A DNA stretch of 64,000 bases from Asaia lannensis NBRC 102526 (GTDB lineage Bacteria; Pseudomonadota; Alphaproteobacteria; Acetobacterales; Acetobacteraceae), in the NCBI RefSeq assembly GCF_024054035.1, contig NZ_JAMXQU010000002.1, positions 186,001-250,000 on the forward strand, in the 5' to 3' direction. Positions 1 to 8,178 of this stretch are shown here, one piece after another; the first letter of the stretch is position 1, and each line of letters begins with the position of its first letter. A program made the position numbers and the translations under genes. Below the pieces are notes generated by a model. That model was given only the letters and a program-made list of their open reading frames with translations. It did no database searches and had not been told where the DNA came from.

Positions 1-151
1 GCACAACACCCAAGCCCGCGCCGCAAACCCAAAACATGGTCACTTTTATGCCGGACCGGGGCTGTTGGCGTGCGTTGGCGATCATGCTACCGCGTTGGGG
101 TACAGATATGGCCAGTCCAGGCCGTATTCCCGACTCCCATTGCGAGGCTTC
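1..151. other. Window edge and secB upstream region
   Basis: No complete gene can be supported here. Several plus-strand frames run through into secB but are only shadows of it. On the minus strand an ATG at position 38 opens a frame that reads a dozen mostly hydrophobic residues up to the window edge, so a divergent membrane-protein gene could start here; this is too short to call. Confidence 0.3.
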
Positions 152-670
152 ATGTCCGATACCGCTCAGAACCCGGCCAACGACCAGGGCAATCCGCCCG
201 CCCTGCCCCTGTCGGTCAATCTGCAATACACGAAGGACCTCTCCTTCGAGGTACCCGCCGGCGCCGCCATTTTCGCGAGCCTGCGCGCTGCACCGCAGAT
301 CTCGGTCAATATCGATGTGCAGGCGAACCGCCTCGAAGAAGCACAGCCGGTCTTCGAAGTGGCTCTCGCCATTCGTGCGGAAGCCACCGAATCGCCGGAA
401 ACCGAAGGCGGCGCCGCTGGCCGCACGGTGTTCATCGCCGAGCTGACCTATGCCGCCATCGTCACCCTCACCGATGCGCCGGCCGAGCTGGTCGAGCCCA
501 TTCTGCTGGTCGAAGTACCACGCCTGATCTTCCCATATGTTCGCAGCATCATCAGCGATGTCACGCGTGACGGCGGCTTCCCCCCGATCGTGCTTCAACC
601 GATCGATTTCGTGGCACTGTGGCAGGCCAAGCGCGCCCAGCAGTTCCCGGCAACCGAAGGCAACGCCTGA
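152..670 (+). CDS. secB: Protein-export chaperone SecB
   Basis: SecB is a cytosolic tetrameric chaperone that holds precursor proteins unfolded and hands them to SecA for Sec export. The 172-residue product shows the SecB core: an N-terminal strand region with LQYTKDLSFE near residue 25, the middle AELTYAAIVTL segment, and the C-terminal LLVEVPRLIFPYVRSII and FPPIVLQPIDF blocks. The ATG at 152 is chosen because SecB proteins begin shortly before the LQYTKDLSFE region; an upstream start at 65 would add 29 unrelated residues. Length is slightly above the E. coli protein (155). A perfect hairpin follows the stop. Identification is secure. Confidence 0.95.
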   Translation: MSDTAQNPANDQGNPPALPLSVNLQYTKDLSFEVPAGAAIFASLRAAPQISVNIDVQANRLEEAQPVFEVALAIRAEATESPETEGGAAGRTVFIAELTYAAIVTLTDAPAELVEPILLVEVPRLIFPYVRSIISDVTRDGGFPPIVLQPIDFVALWQAKRAQQFPATEGNA

Positions 671-675
671 TTCCC

Positions 676-703
676 GTTCCGGAAAGCCCAGGCTTTCCGG
701 AAC
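676..703 (+). terminator. Hairpin after secB
   Basis: A perfect 13-bp inverted repeat (GTTCCGGAAAGCC and its complement) with a 2-base loop begins 5 bases after the secB stop. There is no clear T tract, so this may be a terminator or an mRNA 3' stabilising hairpin. Confidence 0.6.
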
Positions 704-792
704 TTGGCATTGCCGGGCTTTCCACCCCGGCAACAGCCCGACCGCGATCCGTCATGCGACGATGATCCTCTAATAAACCGGGAACTCTGCCC

Positions 793-1500
793 ATGACACT
801 TCGGTCAGAAATGATCGTCGACGCTCTGAAAGCGCTCGGGAAACCCGCAACAGCTCCACAGATATACAAACAAATCAGCTTAACGCTTCCTTACGAACCC
901 TTGGGCAATACCCCGGTTGCGACAATTCGCGCACGGCTACAGGAAGCTTGCCCGCAATCCATCCAATTCCAACATCGGTCGAGACTGTTTCGGCGCGTTT
1001 CTCCCGTAGAGTCACGGCAGGGCTTATGGAGCTTACTGGAACAGGCCGACATACCAGCCATCGACTATACGCTGCCTGATCTGGCAGCGGTTGCGAATGA
1101 CGATGTGGTGAGCGAGACCCAACGGCAAATTTTGGCACAAGCACGCATTGGACAGGGAGAATTTCGACGCAAGCTCTGTGTGATGTGGGACAGCGCATGT
1201 GCCGTAACTAACGTCACAGTTCCCCACCTGCTTCGGGCATCACACATAAAACCTTGGAAAGATTCCACGAACGTCGAGCGTCTTGATCCAAACAACGGCC
1301 TTCTGTTGATCGCAAATCTCGATGCCGCATTCGATAAAAATATTATTTCCTTCAAGGATGATGGGACAATTATTTTTTCATCATCACTCGGCGAAGATCC
1401 CCGCGCAACACTCGGGATCCAGAAGGATTCCTCGATCAGGCGAAAGCTTAACTGCCAACAGAAAGCTTATCTACGCTCTCATCGGGAAAAACTTAAATAG
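793..1500 (+). CDS. HNH endonuclease-like protein with N-terminal winged-helix region
   Basis: The 235-residue product has two parts. Residues 1-80 look like a winged-helix DNA-binding region (MIVDALKALGKPATAPQIY, then TIRARLQ and a basic stretch). Residues 125-190 match the HNH_2-type nuclease fold: LLRASHIKPW with His151, the DPNNGLLL asparagine pair near 167-168, and NLDAAFDKNIISF, which is the usual form of the last motif in this family. It is probably a DNA endonuclease of a defence or mobile locus, though no partner methylase or restriction subunit is adjacent. Its codons are visibly richer in A and T than those of its neighbours, and it lies beyond the 3' end of a tRNA-Ser gene, a common landing site for acquired DNA. 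The ATG at 793 has only a weak GGGAA upstream. Confidence 0.75.
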   Translation: MTLRSEMIVDALKALGKPATAPQIYKQISLTLPYEPLGNTPVATIRARLQEACPQSIQFQHRSRLFRRVSPVESRQGLWSLLEQADIPAIDYTLPDLAAVANDDVVSETQRQILAQARIGQGEFRRKLCVMWDSACAVTNVTVPHLLRASHIKPWKDSTNVERLDPNNGLLLIANLDAAFDKNIISFKDDGTIIFSSSLGEDPRATLGIQKDSSIRRKLNCQQKAYLRSHREKLK

Positions 1501-1650
1501 GGTCTACTGGGAGTCAAATCAGCAGCGTACAGTGGAAGTAATTTCTGGCAGAAGTAGTCGTATGTTTTTTGTATGATCTAAGCTGTCGCTTCACATCAGC
1601 TATGACTGATCATGATCTTCGCGCAGTGAGCCTCCAGATCAATCGGCGCA

Positions 1651-1741
<91 letters not shown>

Positions 1742-1842
1742 TGCGCGCCTGCGAAACAGGTCCACAGCGCGGGAGCCGCCTCTTTGCCCGGTTTCAGGAC
1801 ACGATGCAAGAGGGGGTCCCGCATCGCAGTCCGGGCGCTCTT

Positions 1843-2037
1843 TCAGCCGAGAAGATGAAAATAGGAGATCAGCAGCCAAAGCGCGCAGATCAGGAACACC
1901 CCCATTGCAATACAGGGCAGAACGATCGACCACAGAAAGCCGCGCGTGGTCTGGGCCGGTTCGGCTATGCCCGCCTGACGTTCGAGTTTGCTGGCTTCTT
2001 TGTCTGCATCGAACCAGGCATCATCTTGTTTGGTCAT
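1843..2037 (-). CDS. Small single-pass membrane protein, unknown function
   Basis: This 64-residue product has a charged N-terminal half (residues 1-32) followed by one strong hydrophobic segment (about 34-60, LWSIVLPCIAMGVFLICALW) and a short tail, so it is a likely inner-membrane protein with a cytosolic N-terminus. A GGGGAA ribosome-binding site lies 6 bases before the ATG. It is downstream of tsaD on the same strand with a gap of about 135 bases and could share its transcript. No family is recognised. Confidence 0.6.
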   Translation of the reverse strand: MTKQDDAWFDADKEASKLERQAGIAEPAQTTRGFLWSIVLPCIAMGVFLICALWLLISYFHLLG

Positions 2038-2173
2038 GTGATTTCCCCGATATGTCCCACCTTGTTACACGCAGGAAGAGAGTCGGCGCCAGTCAGCTCT
2101 TCGCGCGCAGCACAATCACCCGCCCTTACGTGCTGGATCGAACCGACGCAGCCACATACTGAACCGTCATGGA

Positions 2174-3262
2174 TCAGGCGTTCTGTCGCAAAGCGGGGGC
2201 CGCGATCTCACCCAGAGGCCAACGCGGACGTGGCGCAACGGGGATGCCGTCTTCAAGCGCCACTCCTGCTGCTGCGCAGGCCCTGATAGTCTCGATAGCA
2301 GACCATCCGACCATGACCGCATTATCGGTGCAAAGACGCAAGGGCGGCGCAACGAACGGGATATCGGCTTCGTGGGCGACCTGCTCCAGCGCTGCACGTA
2401 TGGTTGCGTTCGCAGCAACGCCGCCCGCCACAACCAGCGTTCCGGCTTCAGGCATCATCGCAAGTGCGTGGCGGACACGATCAACCATCACGTCGCAGAC
2501 ACAGCGCTGAAAACTCGCCGCGATATCGGCAGCAACCTGACGCGGCAATGCGTCCATGCCATAGGGCTCGATATGACGGGCCACGGCAGTCTTGAGGCCG
2601 GAGAACGAAAAATCGCACCCGTCACGCCCCAGAAGCGGACGCGGGAGCGACACGGCGCGATCGTCGCCTTCAGCAGCCAGTTTCTCGAGTGCCGGCCCAC
2701 CGGGCCACCCCAATCCGAGGAGCTTCGCCACCTTGTCGAAAGCCTCACCCGCGGCATCGTCGATGGTCCCGCCCAGCTTCTCGTACTGGCCAATGCCCCT
2801 CACCGCGATACACTGGCAGTGCCCACCCGAGACGAGAAGCAAAAGATACGGAAATTTAATATCGTATTCCACCAGTCCGGGAAGCCGTGCTGTCAGGGCG
2901 TGCGCCTCGATATGATTGACCGCAACGAAGGGCCGATCCATGGCCACGGCAAGGCCCTTCGCATAGCTGCTGCCAACGATGAGCCCTCCGATCAGACCCG
3001 GTCCGGTGCAAGCGGCGAAAGCCCCCATATCGCGCAGGGAAAGACCGGATTTTTCCAGTGTTTGCGTCACGATATCAGGCAGCAGGTTCAAATGGGCTCT
3101 GGCTGCGATTTCCGGCACGACCCCACCGAGCGCGGCATGGCCCGACTGCGTGTGAACGGTTTCAGCCAGCACGGCACCATCGGGCGAGAGGATCGCACAG
3201 GCGGTCTCGTCACAGCTCGATTCAATAGCCAGAACGGGGGCAGTCAGCGAAAAAATAGCCAT
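2174..3262 (-). CDS. tsaD: tRNA N6-adenosine threonylcarbamoyltransferase TsaD
   Basis: TsaD transfers the threonylcarbamoyl group from threonylcarbamoyl-AMP to A37 of tRNAs that read ANN codons, acting with TsaB and TsaE. The 362-residue product shows the ASKHA-type N-terminus (LAIESSCDET), the metal-binding pair His117 and His121 in NHIEAH, the LLVSGGH phosphate motif, and a C-terminal AGGVAANATIR block followed by CTDNAVMVGW. The ATG at 3262 is preferred because TsaD proteins begin just before the LAIESSCDET motif; an in-frame ATG at 3301 would add 13 residues. It is divergent from hemC across about 80 bases, a neighbourhood common in alphaproteobacteria. Confidence 0.95.
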   Translation of the reverse strand: MAIFSLTAPVLAIESSCDETACAILSPDGAVLAETVHTQSGHAALGGVVPEIAARAHLNLLPDIVTQTLEKSGLSLRDMGAFAACTGPGLIGGLIVGSSYAKGLAVAMDRPFVAVNHIEAHALTARLPGLVEYDIKFPYLLLLVSGGHCQCIAVRGIGQYEKLGGTIDDAAGEAFDKVAKLLGLGWPGGPALEKLAAEGDDRAVSLPRPLLGRDGCDFSFSGLKTAVARHIEPYGMDALPRQVAADIAASFQRCVCDVMVDRVRHALAMMPEAGTLVVAGGVAANATIRAALEQVAHEADIPFVAPPLRLCTDNAVMVGWSAIETIRACAAAGVALEDGIPVAPRPRWPLGEIAAPALRQNA

Positions 3263-3341
3263 ATTCCCTGATAACGCGATGCAACGCTTCAGGCGAGCCA
3301 TCTCTTTTCACGGATCACGCGGTGGAGTAGCAAGATCAGCC

Positions 3342-4460
3342 ATGAAACAGATGACGATGCCAGAAGCGCTCATGACACAGAGCCTGCAGTTGCAGCAGGT
3401 CGCTGCCGAAGCCATGCGCCGACAGGCCTCGCCCCATCCACCGACGTCACGACACTCCCTGCCCCTGCGTGTCGGCACGCGCGGGTCGCCACTCGCTCTG
3501 GTTCAGACGCGCGCCTTTCTGACACGCCTGACACGGTTCTGCCCCCTGTTGCGTGACATGGGCGCGTTCCAGGAACACCCGATCAACACCACAGGCGACC
3601 AGGTCCAGTCACGACGTCTTGCCGAGATCGGGGGCAAGGGCCTGTTTGCCAAGGAAATCCACGAATCCCTCCTTGCAAGGCAGATCGATTTTGCAGTGCA
3701 CAGCCTGAAGGATCTGGAAACAGTTCTGCCGCCCGGCCTGACGCTTGCCTGTACGCTCAAGCGCGAAGATGCGCGCGACGTGCTGATCCTGAGCCCGGCC
3801 CTGCGTGAGAAGGCCAAGGCACTGGTTGCGGCCGGACATTCGCCGCTCGATGCCCTGCCCTTCGGAGCCTATATCGGCTGCGCCTCCGTGCGACGTCAGG
3901 CACAGCTGCTCCACAGACGCCCCGATCTGCGCTTTGGCCTGCTGCGCGGCAATGTGCAGACCAGGCTCGACAAGCTTGCTGGCGGAGCGTGCGATGCAAC
4001 GCTGCTCGCACTGGCAGGACTGCGCCGCCTGGGCATGGAAGATCGCGCCGATCTCATTCTCGACCCGGAGCTGATGATCCCGGCCGCAGGGCAGGGAATT
4101 GTGGGGGTTACGGTGCGCGAGGAAGACCGTGAACTGCTCGATCTGCTCTCCGCGATCGAAGACCCGGAAGCCCGCGCTGTTGCGACCGCCGAGCGGGCCC
4201 TGCTGGACGTACTCGACGGCTCCTGCCGCACACCTATCGGTGGCTATGCAAGACTGCGCGCCAAGGCCCAGCCGAGCGGGCGCAGTCATTTCGGCGACCG
4301 GGAGCTGGTCCTGACCGGGCTCGTCGCCCGCGAGGACGGGTCGTTCTTCCTTCAGCGCGAAATCTGCGGCGAACCGACCGAAGCATTGCGTCTCGGGCGC
4401 GAACTGGGGCTCTCGCTTCGTGCCGACTCTCCTGCCGATATCTTCGAGGACCATGGCTGA
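3342..4460 (+). CDS. hemC: Porphobilinogen deaminase (hydroxymethylbilane synthase)
   Basis: HemC joins four porphobilinogen molecules into hydroxymethylbilane for heme synthesis. Family motifs are clear: LRVGTRGSPLAL near the N-terminus, INTTGDQVQ, the GGKGLFAKEI loop, VHSLKDL, and the cofactor cysteine in DGSCRTPIGG (about Cys295), which carries the dipyrromethane. With the ATG at 3342 the protein has 372 residues, about 45 more than usual at its N-terminus; an ATG at 3372 is an alternative start and the extra segment is unlike the family. The gene ends inside hemD with an 8-base overlap, so the two are co-translated. Confidence 0.94.
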   Translation: MKQMTMPEALMTQSLQLQQVAAEAMRRQASPHPPTSRHSLPLRVGTRGSPLALVQTRAFLTRLTRFCPLLRDMGAFQEHPINTTGDQVQSRRLAEIGGKGLFAKEIHESLLARQIDFAVHSLKDLETVLPPGLTLACTLKREDARDVLILSPALREKAKALVAAGHSPLDALPFGAYIGCASVRRQAQLLHRRPDLRFGLLRGNVQTRLDKLAGGACDATLLALAGLRRLGMEDRADLILDPELMIPAAGQGIVGVTVREEDRELLDLLSAIEDPEARAVATAERALLDVLDGSCRTPIGGYARLRAKAQPSGRSHFGDRELVLTGLVAREDGSFFLQREICGEPTEALRLGRELGLSLRADSPADIFEDHG

Positions 4461-5205
4461 GGCCCTCGCCCGTACGGTTCTGGTTACACGCCCCGAACCG
4501 GGGCTGAGCGACACCCGTGCCGCCCTGGAGACCCTGGGATGGGAGCCACATCTGGCCCCCATGCTTAAAATCAGCAGCGTGCCCATGCATCCCGCCCGTC
4601 ATGTCGGGCGGGTCATCGTGACAAGCAGTCAGAGTCTCGAAGGTCTGCGCGACGCGATACCGCTCTCGACGCCACTGACTGCCGTGGGTGAGCGCACGGC
4701 GGCTCGCGCCCGCGCAGCAGGCTTTACCTGCGTCGATCATGCCGCTGGCAATGCGGCCTCGCTAGTGCGCCATCTGGGACAGCCGGAACACGGCGCGTCG
4801 CTTCTGCTGGCCACCGGTGAAGGTCTCGGTGTGGAGCTGGCGGCCGATCTGCGCAACCATGGCTGGCGTGTCACGCGTCGCGTGGTTTATCGCACGGCAG
4901 CGACACCGACCCTCGATGCGTCGACCCGCGATCTGCTGTCCGGCGACCGCGTTGCTGCAGTCCTGTTCTACTCCGCCGTAACGGCTCGATCGTTCCTCGA
5001 TGCACTCGGGTCGGAACGCGCCATGCTCACGCGTATCCGGGCGCTCGCTCTATCCAGCCGTATCGGCGATGCACTGCGCGATGCGCCTTTTGCAGATATC
5101 GGCGTTGCTGCCCGCCCGAGCCAGAACGCCCTTCTTTCTCTTCTGGGGCCATCCCCTTCGATGCCTGCACCCCCTGCCTCTCCACGGAGGAAAGCCACTC
5201 CTTGA
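4453..5205 (+). CDS. hemD: Uroporphyrinogen-III synthase
   Basis: HemD closes and inverts the linear tetrapyrrole made by HemC to give uroporphyrinogen III. The family is poorly conserved, but this 250-residue protein has the expected opening VLVTRPEPGLSDT, an early VIVTSSQSLEGL block, the central AVGERTAARARAAG segment, and the late VLFYSAVTARSF motif. Start 4453 overlaps the end of hemC, and the stop overlaps the TTG start of rlmJ by 4 bases. Position next to hemC makes the call firm. Confidence 0.9.
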   Translation: MAEALARTVLVTRPEPGLSDTRAALETLGWEPHLAPMLKISSVPMHPARHVGRVIVTSSQSLEGLRDAIPLSTPLTAVGERTAARARAAGFTCVDHAAGNAASLVRHLGQPEHGASLLLATGEGLGVELAADLRNHGWRVTRRVVYRTAATPTLDASTRDLLSGDRVAAVLFYSAVTARSFLDALGSERAMLTRIRALALSSRIGDALRDAPFADIGVAARPSQNALLSLLGPSPSMPAPPASPRRKATP

Positions 5206-6035
5206 ACTACAGACACGCCTACCATGCCGGTAATTTCGCCGACATGATGAAGCACGGGCTGCTTCTCGTCATTCTGCGCCATCTTCTGCGCAAACCTGCC
5301 GGTTTCTGCGTTCTCGACACGCATTCCGGCTGCGGGCTTTACGACCTAAGCGGAACCGAAGCCCAGAAAACAGGCGAATGGCGCGAAGGGATCGGCCTGT
5401 TTCCGGAAATTCTGCAGGAGCCGGAAGAGCTCAGGGATTATCTGACGCTCGCGCGCAGCTTTCACAGGCCGGATCTCTATCCCGGTTCGCCAAGCCTGAT
5501 CGCGTCGGTTCTGCGTCCGCAGGACAGGCTGATCTGCTGCGAACTTCATCCCGAAGATGCCAGCATTCTGAGAAGGAATTTTCGTTTCAACAGTCAGGTC
5601 GCTGTTCACGAACGCGACGGATACGACGCGTTGAAGGCTTTTCTGCCCCCGCGCGATCTCAAACGCGGTCTTGTGCTGATGGACCCGCCATTCGAGAAAA
5701 CCGATGAGTTCGACACATTGGCCAAGGCCATAGCGACATCGCGCCGTCTTTTCCCGATGGGGATCGTCGCCGCCTGGTACCCGATCAAGCATCGCACGCC
5801 GGTGCGCCGTTTTCATGACATGCTGCGCGATTCAGGCCTGCGCGATATCGTCGATTGCAGCCTGTATCTGCGCCAGCCGACAGACCCGACACGCCTGAAT
5901 GGCTGCGGCCTGACCGTCGTTGCGCCGCCCTACCGCTTCGAAGACCAGGCAAAGCGCTTTCTCGATGCTTTAACCCCTGTTCTCTCGAAGAATGACGAGG
6001 CCTTTGCCGAAGTGACGAGGATCGTGGAAGAATGA
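5202..6035 (+). CDS. rlmJ: 23S rRNA (adenine-N6)-methyltransferase RlmJ
   Basis: RlmJ methylates A2030 of 23S rRNA using S-adenosylmethionine. The 277-residue protein starts with the characteristic MNYRHAYHAGNFADMMKH, has a SAM-binding region VLDTHSGCGLYDL (about 38-49), and the catalytic DPPF motif at residues 161-164. The start is a TTG at 5202, supported by GGAGG about 10 bases upstream and by the strong match of the first residues to the family; it overlaps the hemD stop by 4 bases. The downstream gpsA start overlaps this stop. Confidence 0.94.
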   Translation: MNYRHAYHAGNFADMMKHGLLLVILRHLLRKPAGFCVLDTHSGCGLYDLSGTEAQKTGEWREGIGLFPEILQEPEELRDYLTLARSFHRPDLYPGSPSLIASVLRPQDRLICCELHPEDASILRRNFRFNSQVAVHERDGYDALKAFLPPRDLKRGLVLMDPPFEKTDEFDTLAKAIATSRRLFPMGIVAAWYPIKHRTPVRRFHDMLRDSGLRDIVDCSLYLRQPTDPTRLNGCGLTVVAPPYRFEDQAKRFLDALTPVLSKNDEAFAEVTRIVEE

Positions 6036-7003
6036 CAGATCATCCGTCCTCCCCCCATATCGCTGTGATTGGCGCGGGTGCCTGGGGCATCGCCCTTGCC
6101 TGCGCCAGCGCGCGCGCCGGTGCCAGAGTCACGCTATGGTCGCGTTCACCGGTACCGGCAGGGTGTCGCAATCTTCCGCGTCTGCCCGCCGTCACCCTGC
6201 CAGACAGCATCGAGGTAACTTCAGAGCTGCCGGAAGATGCCGATCTCACACTGCTCGTCGTCCCCATGCAGACATTGCGGCAGATTGCACCGCGCCTTCG
6301 TGGTCATTCCCCGCTGATCGCCTGCTGCAAGGGGCTCGAACTCGGCACGGGCGATCTGCCGCTCGATATTCTGCAGCAGACGCAACCCGATCGACCTCAT
6401 GCCGTGCTCTCGGGGCCAAATTTTGCCATCGAAGTCGCTATGGAGGCGCCTGCGGCAGCGACGATCGCAGCCCCTTCGCTCGATGACGCCCATCGATATG
6501 TCGAGCAGCTTTCCTCACCCTCGTTCAGGCTTTACGCCAGTGACGACCCGATCGGTGTGCAGATTGCAGGCGCTGCGAAAAACGTCGTCGCCATAGGTGC
6601 CGGTATCGCAATCGGAGCAGGTCTGGGCGAAAATGCCCGCGCGGCACTGATCACCCGTGCCATTGTCGAGATCGGTCGTCTTGCTGCTGCAATGGACGGC
6701 CGACCGGCCACGATTTCCGGCCTCAGCGGACTGGGTGACCTGATCCTGACCTGTACGGGCGCGGGATCGCGCAATTACAGCCTCGGACTTGAGCTCGGCA
6801 GAGGAACGAGCCTTGCGGAAATTCTTGCCACGCGCAGCACGGTCGCCGAGGGCGTGGCCACAGCCCCCGCTCTGGCCGAACGCGCGAAAGCACTCGGCAT
6901 TGCCATGCCAATTACAGAGACCGTCTCGGCTTTTCTTGCAGGTGAAATCGATCTGGCTCAGGCCAGACGCTTCCTGCTCGAGCGTCCCATCACCGTAGAA
7001 TAA
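6032..7003 (+). CDS. gpsA: Glycerol-3-phosphate dehydrogenase [NAD(P)+]
   Basis: GpsA reduces dihydroxyacetone phosphate to sn-glycerol 3-phosphate for phospholipid synthesis in the cytosol. The 323-residue product has the N-terminal Rossmann motif AVIGAGAWGIALA, the LSGPNFAIEVA segment, the conserved lysine region GAAKNVVAIGAGI, and the substrate-binding GLSGLGDLILTC with GAGSRNY. Its ATG overlaps the rlmJ stop (ATGA). Together with glpD at 38.3 kb the window encodes both directions of the glycerol 3-phosphate/dihydroxyacetone phosphate step. Confidence 0.96.
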   Translation: MTDHPSSPHIAVIGAGAWGIALACASARAGARVTLWSRSPVPAGCRNLPRLPAVTLPDSIEVTSELPEDADLTLLVVPMQTLRQIAPRLRGHSPLIACCKGLELGTGDLPLDILQQTQPDRPHAVLSGPNFAIEVAMEAPAAATIAAPSLDDAHRYVEQLSSPSFRLYASDDPIGVQIAGAAKNVVAIGAGIAIGAGLGENARAALITRAIVEIGRLAAAMDGRPATISGLSGLGDLILTCTGAGSRNYSLGLELGRGTSLAEILATRSTVAEGVATAPALAERAKALGIAMPITETVSAFLAGEIDLAQARRFLLERPITVE

Positions 7004-7028
7004 GATCTCAGCAAGGACAGACTGCACC

Positions 7029-7739
7029 ATGTGGATGCGCAATGAAGCCATGCGTCGCCTCGTCAGCCGGAACCGTTTCGTCCGTTTCGTGACTTTCGGC
7101 ATACATAGCGCCATGCAGATGAAGCTGCTCGGTGGGCACAAACACCCGGTCACGCTGCGTCGCCTGCAAAAGGCGCGCGCAGGGACGCATTCCCTGCTCA
7201 GCAGCGATGAGGCTTTCGTGCTGCACGAGCTTGCCCAGGCGCAGGCGGTCTATGATGGCGATATGGCCGAATTCGGCGTCTATCGCGGGGCCTCGGCCGA
7301 GCTGCTCTGCATGGTCAAGAACAATCGTATGCTGCACCTTTTCGACACGTTCGAAGGTCTGCCTTCACCCGGGGGCAAGGAAGGCAAGGTGTTCGAAAAG
7401 GGTGAATTCTCCGGATCGCTCGACAGCGTACAGCGCAAACTGGCCGGTTATGACAATGTTCTCTTCCATCCCGGCTTCTTTCCTGCTTCAGCTTCGGGCA
7501 TGGGTAACGAGCGCTACAGCTTCGTGCATCTCGACGTGGATCTCTATGAGGCGACGCTTGCGGGGCTCGCCTATTTTTATCCGCGCATGATCCCGGGCGG
7601 CATCATCCTTACCCATGACTATTCGATCATCGAAGGTGTCTCGCAGGCTTTCCTCGAATTCCTGGCCGACAAGCCCGAACATGTCATCGAGCTACCCACT
7701 ACACAGGCGATGATCATACGCCACCCACGCGAAGCATAA
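7029..7739 (+). CDS. TylF/MycF-family class I SAM-dependent methyltransferase
   Basis: The 236-residue product matches the macrocin O-methyltransferase (TylF) family: MAEFGVYRGASAEL forms the SAM-binding loop, LFDTFEGLPSP follows, then HLDVDLYEATLAGLAYFYPRM with its acidic metal-binding residues, and GGIILTHDYS. TylF-type enzymes methylate hydroxyls of sugars; in bacteria without macrolide clusters they usually modify surface glycans or unknown small molecules. It lies 25 bases after gpsA and is probably the last gene of the hemC operon, which says little about its substrate. The N-terminal 45 residues are basic and outside the core fold. Confidence 0.8.
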   Translation: MWMRNEAMRRLVSRNRFVRFVTFGIHSAMQMKLLGGHKHPVTLRRLQKARAGTHSLLSSDEAFVLHELAQAQAVYDGDMAEFGVYRGASAELLCMVKNNRMLHLFDTFEGLPSPGGKEGKVFEKGEFSGSLDSVQRKLAGYDNVLFHPGFFPASASGMGNERYSFVHLDVDLYEATLAGLAYFYPRMIPGGIILTHDYSIIEGVSQAFLEFLADKPEHVIELPTTQAMIIRHPREA

Positions 7740-7762
7740 GCGGGGACCTGCCATCGGCGCGC

Positions 7763-8080
7763 CTACCGGCTGCGCCTGCTTCCCTGTAGTACATTCCGGA
7801 TTCTGCCGCCAAGCCGCTCGAAGCGGGCGACCAGCGCGTCGCCCGGTCGATCCATGAAAGCCCATGCCATGAGCGGCACCCACATCCAGAACTCCCAGAA
7901 AAAGACCAGGTTGATCAGCGCAATCAACCTGAACGAGGGATGACGGCGCAGGCCGGCTATCAGGGTCGGCAGAAATACCCAGATAAAACCGGCAATTCCC
8001 ACCAGGGCCAAAGCCAGTGGATCGTGCTCATGCAGACGGTGCAAAAGCTCGTTTTTTCCGATCATAGCGGCTCCACTCAT
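7763..8080 (-). CDS. Small membrane protein, possibly superinfection-immunity-like
   Basis: The 105-residue product has two hydrophobic segments (about 22-45, LALALVGIAGFIWVFLPTLIAG, and 50-75) separated by a short charged turn, and a basic C-terminal tail. The pattern FLPTLIAGLRRHP between the helices, followed by a tryptophan-rich second helix, resembles the two-helix family named after the phage T4 superinfection immunity protein, which is common in bacterial chromosomes where its role is unknown. The match is by eye and weak. It is convergent with the hemC operon. An ATG six codons in (MIGKNE) is an alternative start. Confidence 0.55.
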   Translation of the reverse strand: MSGAAMIGKNELLHRLHEHDPLALALVGIAGFIWVFLPTLIAGLRRHPSFRLIALINLVFFWEFWMWVPLMAWAFMDRPGDALVARFERLGGRIRNVLQGSRRSR

Positions 8081-8100
8081 AACGATACGATAACGTTATG
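8078..8100. promoter_or_regulatory. Inverted repeat at the start of the small membrane gene
   Basis: CATAACG and CGTTATG form a 7-bp inverted repeat with a 9-base spacer, and the right arm sits in the 10-base palindrome ATAACGTTAT. It overlaps the ATG of the gene at 8080 and could be an operator; no regulator gene is adjacent. Confidence 0.35.
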
Positions 8101-8178
8101 AGGTGTTCGAAGGCCGGGCAAGGGGCAGAGACCAAACTGGAGATCATAATCATGCGCCCTTCCCATGAACGCACGGCG